A stretch of 64,000 nucleotides of DNA from Gymnothorax reevesii (Eukaryota > Chordata > Actinopteri > Anguilliformes > Muraenidae): positions 5,385,501 to 5,449,500 of the forward strand of contig CM056573.1 of the NCBI GenBank assembly GCA_029721435.1. Reading direction: 5' to 3'. Of the stretch, positions 9,595-22,478 are shown piece after piece. The stretch's first letter is position 1; every line of letters begins with the position of its first letter. Below the pieces are notes generated by a model that worked only from the letters and a program-made list of their open reading frames with translations, was not told the origin of the DNA and searched no databases. Position numbers and translations under genes: made by a program.

Positions 9595-12355
9595 GCCAGT
9601 AGTAAACTTTAATAACCTAGGATGCTCTTGCAGTCTGCCAGTGGGGGTAGCACCTCTGGCTTTGCTCAGCAGGGGGCCGGAGCCGCAAAGCTCTGCAGGT
9701 CCCATGTCTCCTGTAAAAGTCAAATCACTATACCCGCTGAAGTTTAAGTCCAGTTACATTAATTTGTTTAAAACAATCTAAATCTCTGGGAAATTCATAA
9801 TATGTTTATGTTCAACATCCTGTGAAGCAATCACTAATACACTTCTAACTCAAACTATAAAATACTCCATTTTAAGGCTTTTCCATGACAACTGCATTCC
9901 TATCATGTTTGGTCTTGTTATTCTTGGGGGAATCCAGGGAGTTGAATGGAGCCTGTAATTTCCCTTGAAATTATGGATCATCCTTTGGGACACTCTTGAA
10001 AATTGGGCAGATTCTGCTTTCCTCTCTATGCTAGATGGCTTTATCACCTCAATGGGGGAAAGCCCACCTTGATCGGAGGCGTGGTTTTGAGTGCTTAAAG
10101 GCAAAAGATTCTAACCGGATGGTCTCTCTTTTTCAAGATCTCGTGCGCGAAAGGTGAGTTAGGGAGAATCACATGCCGCCTCGCTCCGCCGGCCGGGGTC
10201 TGTGCGTAAGCAACGGATCTAGGTAGGCGGAGAGGGATGGCATCCGATTTCTCCCAGGGCACGGGGTCTACATTTTTCCAGGTATGACTTTGTCCTCTCT
10301 TGCTAAATTGTGTGTAACTGACAATTGGCTTTACATTGATTTGTTTGATCCAAGTTTGTGCCTACCTGGTAATTAAATTATTGTTATTCTGTTTGGCTTG
10401 CGTGGTCTCCGTGTCTCTAAATCTTTTTATTCTTCCTAGCCCCGTTTCGGCGAATACCTAGGGGTATTATCCCCACTGAGGAACGACTGGCCAGCGGCCC
10501 GGTGTGGGAATTGGTTGTTTAAGTTGGGTTAGACGACCATGACCTACCTACAGAAAGGGTTGATGTATTGCTGGTTCTGGGGTTTAGCCTGAAGGAAACC
10601 CATGGACGAAAAGTCGGTTATCCGTTAAAATTCCCTTAAGGAACCCATGGGCGTGCATATAATCTGGTTTCGCTGTATATATGCCAGCAGAGGCTATTGC
10701 AGTGATGGTTGACTTCCAACCTCTAATCTAACCAACGAACCTAGGATCCGGACATGGTGTTAAAACCCGGGAACATAAATGTAGCGGCGGTGGTTGTCTG
10801 TTCAGAATTCAAGGTATAATCAACTTCATGTTTTTCCCTAGAGTCTGAGTGACTGGTTTTCACTGCCCTGAGATTCATGCAATGCTGTCCCCAAACTATA
10901 AATTCTAATTCTAATTTGAAGTCAGATGTTTAGCGAGGATAACAAAATTTGGTATTCTGAATGTATTATGGAGTCAGATTGATTGTAACCGTTGCGTTTA
11001 TACGCCCCGTCTTTGGACAGAGAAAAATATCCATTATATTGTGATTCACACCAGCCAGGAAGTTGCTCGAATTAAAGTTAGCCATGAAGAACACGTGAAA
11101 CCTTCAGCCCTCTGCAATGTCTGTCCTTGGTATTGTTTTGTGGGGCTTTACACTGACAAGAGATATCCTGGACCCATCACTGATCAGTCTTTAAAGGTAA
11201 CCAATGTGTTCTTTTTTTGGTGTAATTTCTTAGATATGACCAAAACAAACGGGAATAAATAAATGTTTTCTACGAGAACGCTTGCAAACTTGCAAACGCT
11301 TGCAAACTTTTAAAGCCAGGTTTGGCGATATCTCCGCTGGAGATGTGGCCAAACTTTTGCAGGATACGTAAGTGAACTTGATGCATAGTGCAAAATGCAC
11401 GATTTCCCTGTTTCTTAGCACTTTCAGATCGTTATTGTACTTGAAATCTTCCCATATTTGAAGCTAGTCATATTTATAGTAATGAATTTCTAATGCATAA
11501 ACATTATTTATTTATTTACGAGCAGTCGAATCTGATGACTGATCTGACGTGACTTTTCAAGCAAATCGCTCATGCATATTAAGTGGTAGGCATGTCGAAA
11601 TGGCCGCGGTCCAGCAGTGACAATGGCTGATCGTAACAGTCGAGTGACTACTTTCCTTCGGAATTTATCCTTCTTAGAGGTCGAGGACGACATTAAAACC
11701 TACACACAAGTCTTTTTATTTGAACAGCCTGGCAAATAATGAGAAAAAAAAGTTGAGGATAAGGAACGAATTGCTTACCTTTACCCAATACACTCGGAAA
11801 AGACTGTTAGACTGCCAGGTGGCAGTCATCTGCAGGGTACTGTCAGTGCATTATCTGCCATGTCGTCTCCTCATGACCATTTGTTTATCTTTATTTACGC
11901 ATTCATTTCTTCCGTCTTCCCGCGTGTTCATGTTTACCTTTTGGTTCTCTATGTCACGTCTTCCCCGCTTATAGGAGCTGTGTCACGATTACTGGGCATG
12001 CTCAGATCTTTGATAACCATTCTACCCAACAAGAAATCAAATGAATTGAATCCGCTCAACTGCAAATCAAAATCTGATTCCATCTATGCAAATCCATCAT
12101 CGTTTTGCATTGTATTTATGTATTTTATTACTCAGGCATCATGATTTTTATACGAAGGAGTTTTATATGGAAATTCGAGAATTCAAACTGCTGTTTTAGC
12201 ACTTTAGCTGAAGGATATGAAGAATGTAAGCTGGTTTGCCGACCGCTAATGAACATCTTTTAGTGTTTATTGCTGTAATGTCTCAAGGATATTATTAATC
12301 CAGTTGTCTTCTCATTACCATTCATCATTTCATCATGCACTAAGATGGAAAGCAT
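9595..12355. other. Non-coding stretch; possible LTR-like segment at 10130-10460
   Basis: No gene is recognised. Around 10130-10460 there is a GC-rich promoter-like part followed by ATTAAATTATTGTTATT and a GTCTCCGTGTCTC tail, which resembles an LTR R-U5 end. No paired copy, target duplication or primer-binding site could be shown. An exon-shaped open frame lies at 11021-11195 (see findings). A short tandem GCTTGCAAACTT unit repeats three times at 11280-11310. Confidence 0.3.
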
Positions 12356-12376
12356 GGGAAAAGTGTCTTGCTCATC

Positions 12377-13003
12377 TGTTGCTCAATCTCGTCTCTTGAG
12401 ATGAATTTGAGCTTCTCATATTTGTATCATTCTGTGATCATTTGTTTCTGAGTTACTTCTCCTGAAGATCCCTTAGGAGCAAGAGATAAGCTAAAAAGAG
12501 ACAAGACATCACTGAAACAGCGGAAGTTGATTTGAGATAAATATTTGAGCAATACTTGAGAAGTGGGATAAACAGATCAGATCTCATAATTGTATGCTCC
12601 TGATCTCAAAGAGAACAGGTAAAAAAAAAAAAAGATTTCTACGGTAATCACTGGCAAAACCGAATAAAAGTTTCCCCAAAAAAACATAATTCTGCATCCC
12701 ACTGCTTGGAGGATTTTGTAGGGTTTTTTTTTTAGTTGTTCTCTTTAATTCTCCTTCAAAATAACCAAGACATAATTGAGATCAGGGGCATACAATTATG
12801 AGATCTCCTCTGTTTATGCCACAAGTATTGCTCAAATGGTTATCTCAACTCAACCTCCTTTGTCTCAGTGATGTCTTGTCTCTTTTTAGCTTATCTCTTG
12901 CTCCTAAGGGACCTTTAGGAGAAGTAACTCAGAAACAAATGATCACAGAATGATACAAATATGAGAAGCTCAAATTCATCTCAAGAGAAGAGATTGAGCA
13001 ACA
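12377..13003. mobile_element. Foldback (long inverted-repeat) element
   Basis: Bases 12377-12616 and 12738-13003 are inverted copies of each other over about 240-265 bp, separated by a 121-bp AT-rich centre. By eye the arms agree at roughly nine in ten positions, with small indels. Landmarks: TGTTGCTCAATCTC at the left end against GAGATTGAGCAACA at the right end, and GCAAGAGATAAGCTAAAAAG against its complement in the middle. The similarity continues faintly outwards to about 12355 and 13012. No coding capacity. It is most simply a non-autonomous DNA transposon with giant terminal inverted repeats. The superfamily is unknown because no target duplication was identified. Confidence 0.85.
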
Positions 13004-13009
13004 CATTTT

Positions 13010-16000
13010 TCCTACGGGGGGGTCAGTTTTGCGTTAGAGCTGATTAAATTTATTTCCTCTCTTTTGGGAATTTCCACAAATGCAAACGTTTTTACTTCAT
13101 GCAGTTTTCAAGAATAATAAATAATACTCTCAATACTGTCTTTTTCAGACTTTTTTAAGTTAAAAGTGTTTGCGGATTTCATGTGAAGTCGTGATTTTGT
13201 CAACTAATGATTATCATAATCAATATTCATTCATTCAGCATCTTTACATTCATTTTACCTGCCATCATTTGGTTGAATGCTCATGAATTGTGCATGAATT
13301 CATACCAGTCTGCCATATTTTGTGCAAAAGAGGCCTGTCGAAGATTTGAGAGGGTTATTAAAGGGTTTTATTAATGAGTCATTAGGAAAAATATTGAATT
13401 ATTCTTTAACATTTCTTGCTGAACAAAGGTCAGGGGAAACATATCAGGCAAATTAGTAGTTGAATTCAAAGAAATTAATACATTTCAGTACATATGTTAA
13501 TTTGACTTTTTACACAATTCATTAAACCTGTGTAAGGTGCTGAACATGCACATTTTAAAGCCCTGTCAAAGAATCTTTTTTGAACAGTCAGAGTGGTTAT
13601 TAAATAATAGTCTTATGTTGTCTGCACACCATAATGTTTCCCTGCTACACCATCAGTGCTCTTTGTGCACATCGGGGCTAATCAACAGTAATCAATTCTG
13701 GCCTCTAGAGAAATCGGCAAATGATTGCACATTCATCAGATCATGTGGTGAAGTGTGTAGAGAGTGAGCTGTAATTAATTCTGGGGCTTGTGAAAGGCTG
13801 CCATCACCACGCTTAAGCTTGATAATTATTCCTTAAATGAATTTTGAGATCTATTCTTTGGACAGTGCAGCATCAGTCAGAGTTCTGCAGTTAACTGCTT
13901 GAACCCCATGACAAATTGAGAGCAGTTTTTCAGGCGAACAAGTGTGAGCACCGATAAACAAAAACCGCAGCTCCAGAACAGGAACAATAGCCTACATTGT
14001 CTATGCTGTAGTTATAACATGAGTAAATCCAATAGGACTTGGCCACCCATGAATGTTGTTAATGAAACTCACAAATTAGAAGAGATGGCCTGCTCGGTTG
14101 CTGATAAGAGTACAAGACCTATGCAGCAGTATTTCATTAATAAGCACCTTTCTACAGCTATTCAAGGTGAAACTCACCAGGCTTGAGAAAGAAACTGTGT
14201 TGCAATTTGTATAAAGGCTGGTGCAAATGAACGATGGGTGTGATGGAGGATTAATATCTTAATTGCCAATCAGGTACCTACATTTCTCTGACTTTAAAAC
14301 AGAAAGGTACTATGGTGGAATTTTTGAGTCAGTATTATTGACTAAACTAAATAACAAGGGTGATATAAGCACAAATGCTATATTTATTTCTATGTTCAAT
14401 TATATTAGTCCTGTTTTATTTCTTTACGTTTAATGGGGACCCAAGACATATCTCGCACATATCTACTGAATCTACTGCTGTCCTTCTGTACGAAAGGTGA
14501 GGCAAACCTGTTTCTGACTGAAGTAAGTGTGATTACACATCCACTTTAACGTTAATGTATGTAGCTTCCTATAAGTGTTACAAGATCTGGTTGATCAGCC
14601 AGGCACCAATGGAGAGTATGAGTACTGTGGGAATATTCCAATATTTCATCTTTTTTCCACAGCATATGAATTGCAATCAAGTAAGTCAGGATTTTGACTA
14701 CACCACTCCAACACCTTCATTTTTTTCCCTTTAAAGCCGCAGAGAGGGTTTCGTCCCAGATAGACACGTCCCTGTTAGATGCCCCGAGACAGACACATCC
14801 TTATAGACACATTCCAGTTTTACTTGACCTACAGGTCCCCAAAGCGGAGGTTGTAAACTCTCAAATGGGTCTAACGCAACGTTATACCAACTGTTGGCCT
14901 AATATACTCACGCACCTAACTGAACTGAAGTTTCAGGGATTTATGTCCAACATCCAAAGCCGAGCAGTTAGACACCCTTGTTGGGGACTCTGAATACCAA
15001 ACTCAAGTGTATTAGCAGTTAAAGCCGCTCACTTCCCCAACATATAAAACATATTTATTCAATTTCATTTATTAATTACCATCAAAGATATCAATTAAAA
15101 ATTGACTTGTCAAATTTGTTGATTGGCAAAGCAACCTGTTGGATCAAACTTGATCAAAAAGCTCAACTCATAATCTGATTCAAAGGTAGGAAATTTAATA
15201 AGATTTGCAAAACATATAAATGTTTGAGTAAAAACAATAAAACAGACATGTGCACTCACAGAAGAAAACATTTTCCTTTGCTGGCCCAAAGCTGAGGACA
15301 GTGAGTTAACGTTTAAATCCCGTGTTAAATCTACCATGGTTGCCTGGCGATCTTCAGGGAGCTCTGATTTGCATGTTATGATGAGTCAGACAGAGAAATA
15401 TTGGATATTCTCGATTGGAATTATGTCTCCTTCCGATAGGTTTCCATCTTGCATGTTTGCCACTTTCTGGCTGCTTCTCATTTCCTGCTTTGTGTAGCAA
15501 GTTGCTGAAATGTAATTTCCCTTTTGTGCTTTCAACCAGTTGGTATTCCGAGTAGAAACTCTTCATTTTTGTGAAGTGTATTGTGTACTTTAATTGCAGC
15601 GATTCCGTGGAAGCTTTTCTTGTTAAATAGCTTCTTTACTTAACTCGAACAACCTTCCAAGCCTTTTCAGGGTCCAGGATTGGTGCCGCGTTCAAGTTAT
15701 CCCTTCCAAGTCAGTTACTCTGTCCAGATTATTAGGAAACAAGCACCCAATACTTCCATGGTTATCAGGATTGGAACCAAGTCCCCCACAGCTACTCCAT
15801 CCTTCTGTGGGTTTGTTAGGTGCTGACGAAGTGTGCGTTCCACCTGACTGCTATCCCAGCAGCCAGGGGTCTGAGACTGACTGCTCAGCTTCACCCACAC
15901 CATCCGTAGTGAACTTTGTTCTTCTACTCTGGGGATCTGTTCCCACCTGCTTCTCAGAGGTTCTGATCCTACATTACCGTATAAGCCGTCGATAAGCAGA

Positions 16001-18180
16001 CTTGATTCCTGTTCTGGAATGCAACAATTTTATAATTTACAAATCCTAAATGCCTATCAAGAACAAACCCTACCTCCACGGAAATTTGAACATGGATGCC
16101 CAGCCAAACAAGTATTGGAGAGACACCATGGGGGGTTTTTCAATAGTTAATCCCATTATTAAGTTATTTTAATGAACCCATTTTTCATCTATGGCTTCTA
16201 TGTCACTCATTTATGATTATTTTCATTACCTTCGGTTCCTGCTGGATTTGTTTTTAATTCAACCTCTGCCTATGCGTATACCTGCTCGATGAAGCAGTCC
16301 TTCCAAGCACAAAAATGACTTGTGCCCAGGAGGTAATATTCACTCAAGTACAGTTAATCAACTCAGTTCCTGTAGTTCAACTGCTCTGCATGGTTCCCAT
16401 CTATTCCAACTTACTTGATTGGCTGGTGTTAAGGTATGGTTCAGCAGCGGTCAGAGGGAAACATGCAGTGCTGTCGTTCACCAGAGACAGAAATTCAAAA
16501 CCCTGAACCGCAAAAAATGTAATGGAAAGCTTTGGCATATTTTGTTTTCAGGACGCAACAAGCTCGAACTGTCTGTTCCTAGTACCTTAACCCCCCCGTT
16601 AACCAAACCCATTTCCAATTGTGTTAAAATTATTTCCCTATGCAAAAATGTTTTTTTTTGGACCATTATTTGAAAAACAGTAGACAAAAAGATTTTGACA
16701 CATTTGGCCCACCTTTCCAAATTGTAGTAAATCTGCAATATTGGCTAATAATGCTAATGGAAAATTAAAGTGACGGACCATTCAAGTTATTCTCGAATGT
16801 TTATTTGGCAATAAGAAACAAAACCAACAGGGTGTCCAGGCTGTTAACCCTTTTACTTCATGTAGCAGATATGCTACGCTGGTTAAAAGAGGGTTAATGG
16901 CTCCAGAATTGCTGGAATTGGGTCATTGAACAGAAAATGCTAAACCATATTTGATGTAGATGCAAATTTGTCTCGATCATATGAGGCTTAGAAAGAGTTG
17001 GCTCCAGGTATATCCTGTGCAGCATTCCGATGAATGAAAGAACCAAGTCCTTTGGAATAGTTAGGCTAAAATCAGTGGTAGATTAATCTTGCTCCACATA
17101 TGTGGTACACAACTAGGTTCAAATATTTCACTGTCTGTAGATTCAGTGATGAAATATTAATGGCATATTAATATTCTGTCTTTTCCTCTAACATCTAGAA
17201 AAATATGTGGGGACACACTGCAATAGATGCCATGATGCCATGGTGTATGCTGTCCATATCAACCATTTAAGTGTGCCGCATGCACAGCCAAAACACATGC
17301 TGTATCATGTTGATAGTAATAAAAACCTGTATCAATTTAAGAATGCCTCAGCTTAAGGGTGATCAGTCATACGACTTCACATACGACTTCACCTGAAACC
17401 ACATTATTACACCAAGTCTGATCAGAAATAAATGTTCAATTAACCACTCAGCAAATGGGTACTGGGTATTCTATTGTAAAACATCAAGCACTGATGTGCA
17501 ACAAGTATACTGGCAAAAGATACAACACAGGGTGGAGCTGTTATGACAAAATCACCAAGGTAGCTACATAACATAACTATTTGAATTTCTTGCAAGTAAT
17601 ATCAACAACATAATTAAATTCTTTCTTTTAAAATAAATAAACTATAATTTTAAGTCTTCCCTTATCTCAACTTCAGCTTAAGTTATTTTGTTTGTTTACA
17701 GCTTAAGGGCTTTGAAGTCCAACTGTCTGCTTAACTGACCTTCAGTTGACAGTCTGGCAAGGCTATTAAGCCTCTCCTGGGTTGTTGGAGCTGTAGCCTA
17801 CAGCTATGATCTGCTTCATTATTCCCTTCAAGTTATCTTGCTTTGGGGAGATGGGACTGGCTTTGTCAACAGGATGGATAGTGACTTATAAATAAAGCTA
17901 GCCTATTTCGCCATTTCGTTATATAATTGAAATAGCTGAGAGATTGACTAATATGTAAGTAATTCCCATTGGTACGGCTGTTCACTTATAAATCTAAACA
18001 GCCGACCAGTTTCTGCCACACTCCTCAGACTGCTGATGGTGAGGGTATATTGCTGGGTTAGAGTCAGGCAAAGCGGTAACAGCTGATTCTGGAGTAGCAG
18101 TGCTTGAAGAATTAATCGTTCCATTTCATATTGCTTTTGAAAACATTTAAAGTTATGTTTTATGGAGCAACTGAAAAAGA
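13010..18180. other. Long non-coding stretch, nothing recognised
   Basis: About 5 kb of AT-rich, apparently single-copy sequence. The short open frames have no recognisable domain, and no retroelement motif was found on either strand. Confidence 0.45.
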
Positions 18181-18238
18181 ACTAACCTACCTAGTCATAG
18201 GCGATGTTTCCACAGGGCAAGCACGGGCAGTTGCCCAG

Positions 18239-18292
18239 GGCCTCGGCCAATCAGGAGCCTCGGTTGGGGCCTCGTCCAATCAGGAGCCTCGT
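18239..18292 (+). repeat. Tandem 30-bp repeat with CCAAT boxes
   Basis: Two adjacent copies of a unit reading GGCCTCGGCCAATCAGGAGC (second copy with one change) start at about 18239 and 18269. Each contains a CCAAT box. The region just before it, rich in GGGC, resembles the subterminal part of fish hAT elements, so this may belong to the transposon relic at 19.2 kb. Confidence 0.5.
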
Positions 18293-18794
18293 TCGGTGAA
18301 ACATCACAACTATATGTTAATGAGCATTCAGAACATACAGGCCCTAGCGCTAGGTGAAGCCACTGCGTGCCTCACTGCTACCGTAGGCTGCATGAATGCT
18401 TTTGACCACCACAGCCACCAGAAGGCGTTGTCTAATAAATTGTGTTTTCACGTGCAAAGTTAAAAAATGCCTCGTTGTCAATCCTAAGGCCCTCGTTGTT
18501 GTACCAGCGTAGTGGGAAGCATTTTCGGGCTTTTTAAATGGTTGTGTAATATACTAGTTGTCATAGCTTCACTGTGTTATTGACAACAGGTGGCTAGCAT
18601 CTAGCTCTCCTTTGGTCTCATTTTCACTCCATTCAGTCAGTGTTTACGCACTTTCAAAGCTCCCAAATGTCTCGTTTTTAATGTTAAGGATCTTAACTAA
18701 CTGTCACTAAAGTGGTAGTCATTTCAAGCCTCTCAATGGTTTGAAACTTATCTAGCTGCTTGCTGCTTTTCATCCTCTGCATTCAAAGAAACTG

Positions 18795-18812
18795 TAATAT
18801 ATATATATATAG
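18795..18812. repeat. (TA)n microsatellite
   Basis: Nine or so TA dinucleotides in a row. Confidence 0.9.
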
Positions 18813-19214
18813 TCTGAATGCAGCGCCAATGGAACGTAACGTCAAGTTCATGGATCCTGGCTGTTTTCCTGCATTTATTCACCAATTCATCATGGATTAC
18901 TATGTAATAATTGATTGTCAATGAATGCATATTTGAGAATCACACTGCTATGACAGTGATAAAAGCAATATTAATATTTAGCATTATTCGTGTTGAGAGT
19001 AGGCATATATTCTAATATATTCTCAATGCGTGTAATCCCAGCGAAAAACCACAGTCAGTGACGTGACATCATACACAGCTGTCCGGCTTCGCTCTGGCTC
19101 TGGCGTCTGAGGTAGCCTAGGCAACGACTTGAGCAAGCCCGGCGGGAATACGGTATATAGAATACCAAAGTCGATTATTTTTTCGAAAGAGCGACGCATA
19201 TCTGTGTTCACAGA

Positions 19215-19516
19215 ATGAAACGATTTCTAAGCGGTGGGGAGAAAAGGAAGAGAAAGAAGGAAAATGAAAGATTTGTTCAAAAGCTTCCCAAATGAACCAC
19301 CTTCTTCACAAGTTCAACCGAAGAAGCCAGAGCCAGCAGCAGCACCTCCAAAGAGCAGGCGTTTGACAGCAGCAATGCGAGCTCTAGCCCTGGCTGTAGT
19401 GGTTGTGTTGATAGCGGCACCTGTACCCCGCAACAAGCATCTGAAACTAACTTGTTGTACTGGGGCCTCAAAATTGTTCTTTACCCAGGGCCTCAGAATT
19501 CCTAAAACCGCCCCTG
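19215..19516 (+). pseudogene. N-terminus of a hAT/ZMYM-like transposase, truncated
   Basis: An ATG at 19215 starts MKRFLSGGEKRKRKKENE, followed by KLPK, a TGA stop at 19293-19295 and TTFFTSS in the same frame. The basic start followed by K-L-P-K-x-T-x-F-F is typical of hAT transposases related to ZMYM1-type proteins, which continue with a TTF-type zinc finger. Here nothing of the zinc finger or catalytic core remains. About 180 bases on, the sequence ends with a hAT-like terminus: the reverse strand from 19516 reads CAGGGGCGGTTTTAGG. This looks like an internally deleted, dead copy. The left end is not resolved; a GGGC-rich patch near 18200 is a candidate. Confidence 0.55.
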
Positions 19517-20914
19517 TACCTAGTCTTGGAATAAACAAAATCTAGATGGGCCTCTCTCTCAGTACAATAGCTCTAAGCACTCCGTTTCACTTCGATATGG
19601 TATGTATAAATTGTATTGTATGATATTGTATGTAAAATTACCCCCTGCATTAGCGAGACTTATGGCAACAGAATAAAGCAGCAGTTTAGTTTTAGTAAAC
19701 ACTCACGTAAGGTAAACGTAATGTCAGCCTTGTCAAGCGATTACTTAAGTTGCACCTAAGGTTACCACACTGACTGGGTGAAGCTCGCTAGCTAACCAAC
19801 CCTATACTGTCACTTACAGCTAGAGAGAGCAAAGTATGCAGTAAACACTTATAAGAAAGGAAGAACGTGTCCTGCTGCTACTGGGGTTTTTTTGACGGAA
19901 TATTTTTTGTATAAAGACTGGCAAACGATAACCTTACCGATCTTTTCCATGGATGATATAGTTATTAACGGAGATGCCAAGTCTCACACATTCAGCGTGA
20001 GTCTCTTGCCTCTGAGTGGCATTCACATTCCTGTACCTGTGCCACGTAAATCGATTATGACTCCGGAATTCTCACGCTTGTCTTCACTGAGGGTTTGAAA
20101 GCAATGGAATTGCATAAAGATGTTTCGAATGGTCTTATTTCATTTAAACAATTTAAACGATCATGAAACACATGCATTGTTTCCAATCCCCGAGAAAAAA
20201 GAGGAACGAGAAGTCCGGAGTCATAATCGCTTTTCGTGTTCCGGTGAGGTCCACCTTATTCACGCAAGTGAAACTTCAAGGCGCAAGGATTTTAATTCCG
20301 CCTGATGATCTCATTGATAAGCGCTGGTTGAATAATTGCGGACGACAGTGGGTGAATAAGCCTTAAAAAGGCGCAAGACTTCCGCCGAATGCGTGACACT
20401 TGGCATGTCTGGAGTAACGTCATTCTTGTAAGGCCATTATTTGCATAGCTGACCGCATGTAACATTAACGTAACGTCAGCAGCTGAATAGCCAGCCTGAA
20501 CAGCTAACATAGGTGAGTGTATTTAACTAGCTTGCTTTCTTTGTAAATAATTGAGTAATTTTCTGAGCTCCTGCTCTGCTGGTCTTTTTTTCTCTCTATC
20601 CTTCTCTGGTGTCCAGATATGTGAGTGTGAGTGTATGAGTGTTTTTTTTTTTTTGTTTTTGGACATTATAGTCGCAAGGACAGTACCTACCATTGACTGT
20701 GGCCGGGATTAGCGAACCTGGCGAGCAAAAACACGTAGACAATTTTCCAAGAGGAGCACGAACCATGGACCGAACCATTTTTTAAAGAAGGGGGTTGTTG
20801 AAATGTATTTAATCAATAATGCATGCCTCGGTGGCTTTGTTTTTAATTCTGATGCATTAGTATGAAAAGTAGCTCGGTCTAAGCGTAATAATTTAGTCCT
20901 GGCAGCTACAGCAG

Positions 20915-20986
20915 GTTTTGTGGGCCCCAATAGGCTGTGGGCCCTTAGAATTGTCATCACCTTTCCCCCCTATACGACGGCGCTGG
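20915..20986 (-). mobile_element. hAT-like terminal fragment
   Basis: The reverse strand from 20986 begins CAGCGCCGTCGTATAGGGGG and continues into a GGGCCC-rich segment, resembling the terminal and subterminal sequence of fish hAT transposons. It abuts the outer end of the long inverted repeat at 20989. No partner end was found. Confidence 0.4.
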
Positions 20987-22196
20987 GTGGCCACAGTTGA
21001 AAAATCAACCTACTCTAATTATGAGTTTATGAGAAGCGAATGGTGAGTTTTAAAGGGTTTTGGCGTTTATTTTTAAATTCAAGTTGAATTTTGTGAGAAA
21101 AATTGTATTTTAGAATTTAGCTGGTCCGCGACTAGAAATTTGGGTCAAATACACTGGCCTGAAAAACTCACCTTCTGAAGCCAAACAATGCATTTTCCTC
21201 ACTTAAAAATACGCAATTTGCATAAAAGAAACAATTCATCTATGTCGGATATCCTGTTTTAGAGGATTTTCATGACAGCTAATGAGTGCATTCTCGTGGA
21301 GTCAAATAACAAGGTGGTTTACCGTGAAAACTGGAATGGCTTTAGCACTGGGGGCAGTGATTTTCATTGCTTCAAAATCAGGATGTACAACCTTGAAACA
21401 TGATATTTAAAATAAATCAAATAATTTTTTTGGCATCTTAAGTGAGCACCTTAGAAAGTGCCCACGAACCCAGCCCAATTCTGTCAAATTTCGTTGGTGA
21501 GTACCGCTTACTTGACCCTTTTGTTTTTAAGCTAAGCGCGAAATCCCCAATAAAACGCAATAACAATACTATGAAATACAAAGATAGTTTGATTTCACAT
21601 ATTTTCCAAGAGTGGTCACGCATTGGCAATTCTGGATGGATTCATGCTCTGCTTAGGCATTCTTTGGCATTTAAAATACCAAGACGAAGCGTTCGTTATG
21701 CATTACTCACATGTCCAGCAGCAATATTTCATAATACAGGAAATCTCAAAAACCATCACCAGACACATACGATCCACTGCTGTTTTCATAGTTAGAACCT
21801 CTGGAATCTAGTTTCTAATTGAACTCCTGACAGTGCTCTGCAATGAATTCCGAAATGATCGAGTCTCCATCTGAACCGAACAGCCGAGCTCGATTGTATG
21901 GCAGGCTTTCAAATATGCCTGTCAATTTTCAACCCTTGAGTGACATGTATCGGGCAATCATTTCATTCACTAGAAATAGTGTATGCTCCGAAATAGTTGG
22001 GACAAAGTGTAAATTGTGAATAAAGTCAAAGCGCAGTGACTTTCAAATAACACCAGCCAACATTTTATTCATAATAAAACAGAGATAATATAACAAATGT
22101 TGAAATGGACAAAATTTACAATTTTATCCACAAAATGAGCTCATTTAAAATTTGATGGCTGCTACAGGTCTCAAAAAAGCTGGTACAGGGGCCTGT

Positions 22197-22422
22197 TTAC
22201 CATGGTGTGGCATCCCCTCTTCTTTTTAACACGGAGTGGACGCATCTGGGAATTGAGGAGACAAGTTTCTTGAGTTTAGCCATTGGAATTTGATCCCACT
22301 GTTGTTTAATACAGGCTTCCAGCTGCTGGAGAGTTTTGGGTCTCCTTTGATGGACTTTAATTATGCACCTAATGTTCTCAAATCGGTGAAGGATCAGGAT
22401 TGCAGGCAGGCCAGTTCAGCAC
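22197..22422 (-). pseudogene. C-terminal fragment of a Tc1/mariner-like (DDE) transposase
   Basis: The minus strand reads LNWPACNPDPSPI, a worn copy of the W-P-x-x-S-P-D-x-x-P-I-E block that precedes the last acidic residue of IS630/Tc1/mariner transposases. After two stops and a frame change it continues PKTLQQLEACIKQQWDQIP and finishes LKRRGDATPW before a stop at 22197-22199. Only the last 75 or so residues remain; the DNA-binding and first catalytic parts are gone. Being flanked by the inverted ends at 21990-22145 and 24318-24470 fits an internally deleted transposon. Confidence 0.72.
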
Positions 22423-22478
22423 ACGGACTCTTCTGCTATGAAGCTACGCCGTTGTAATAGCTGCAGTATGTGGTTTTA

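Noticed and set aside
10440..10560. GC-rich block considered as an rRNA or snRNA gene
   Set aside because: No match to any conserved RNA core that I recognise, and no supporting secondary structure was apparent.
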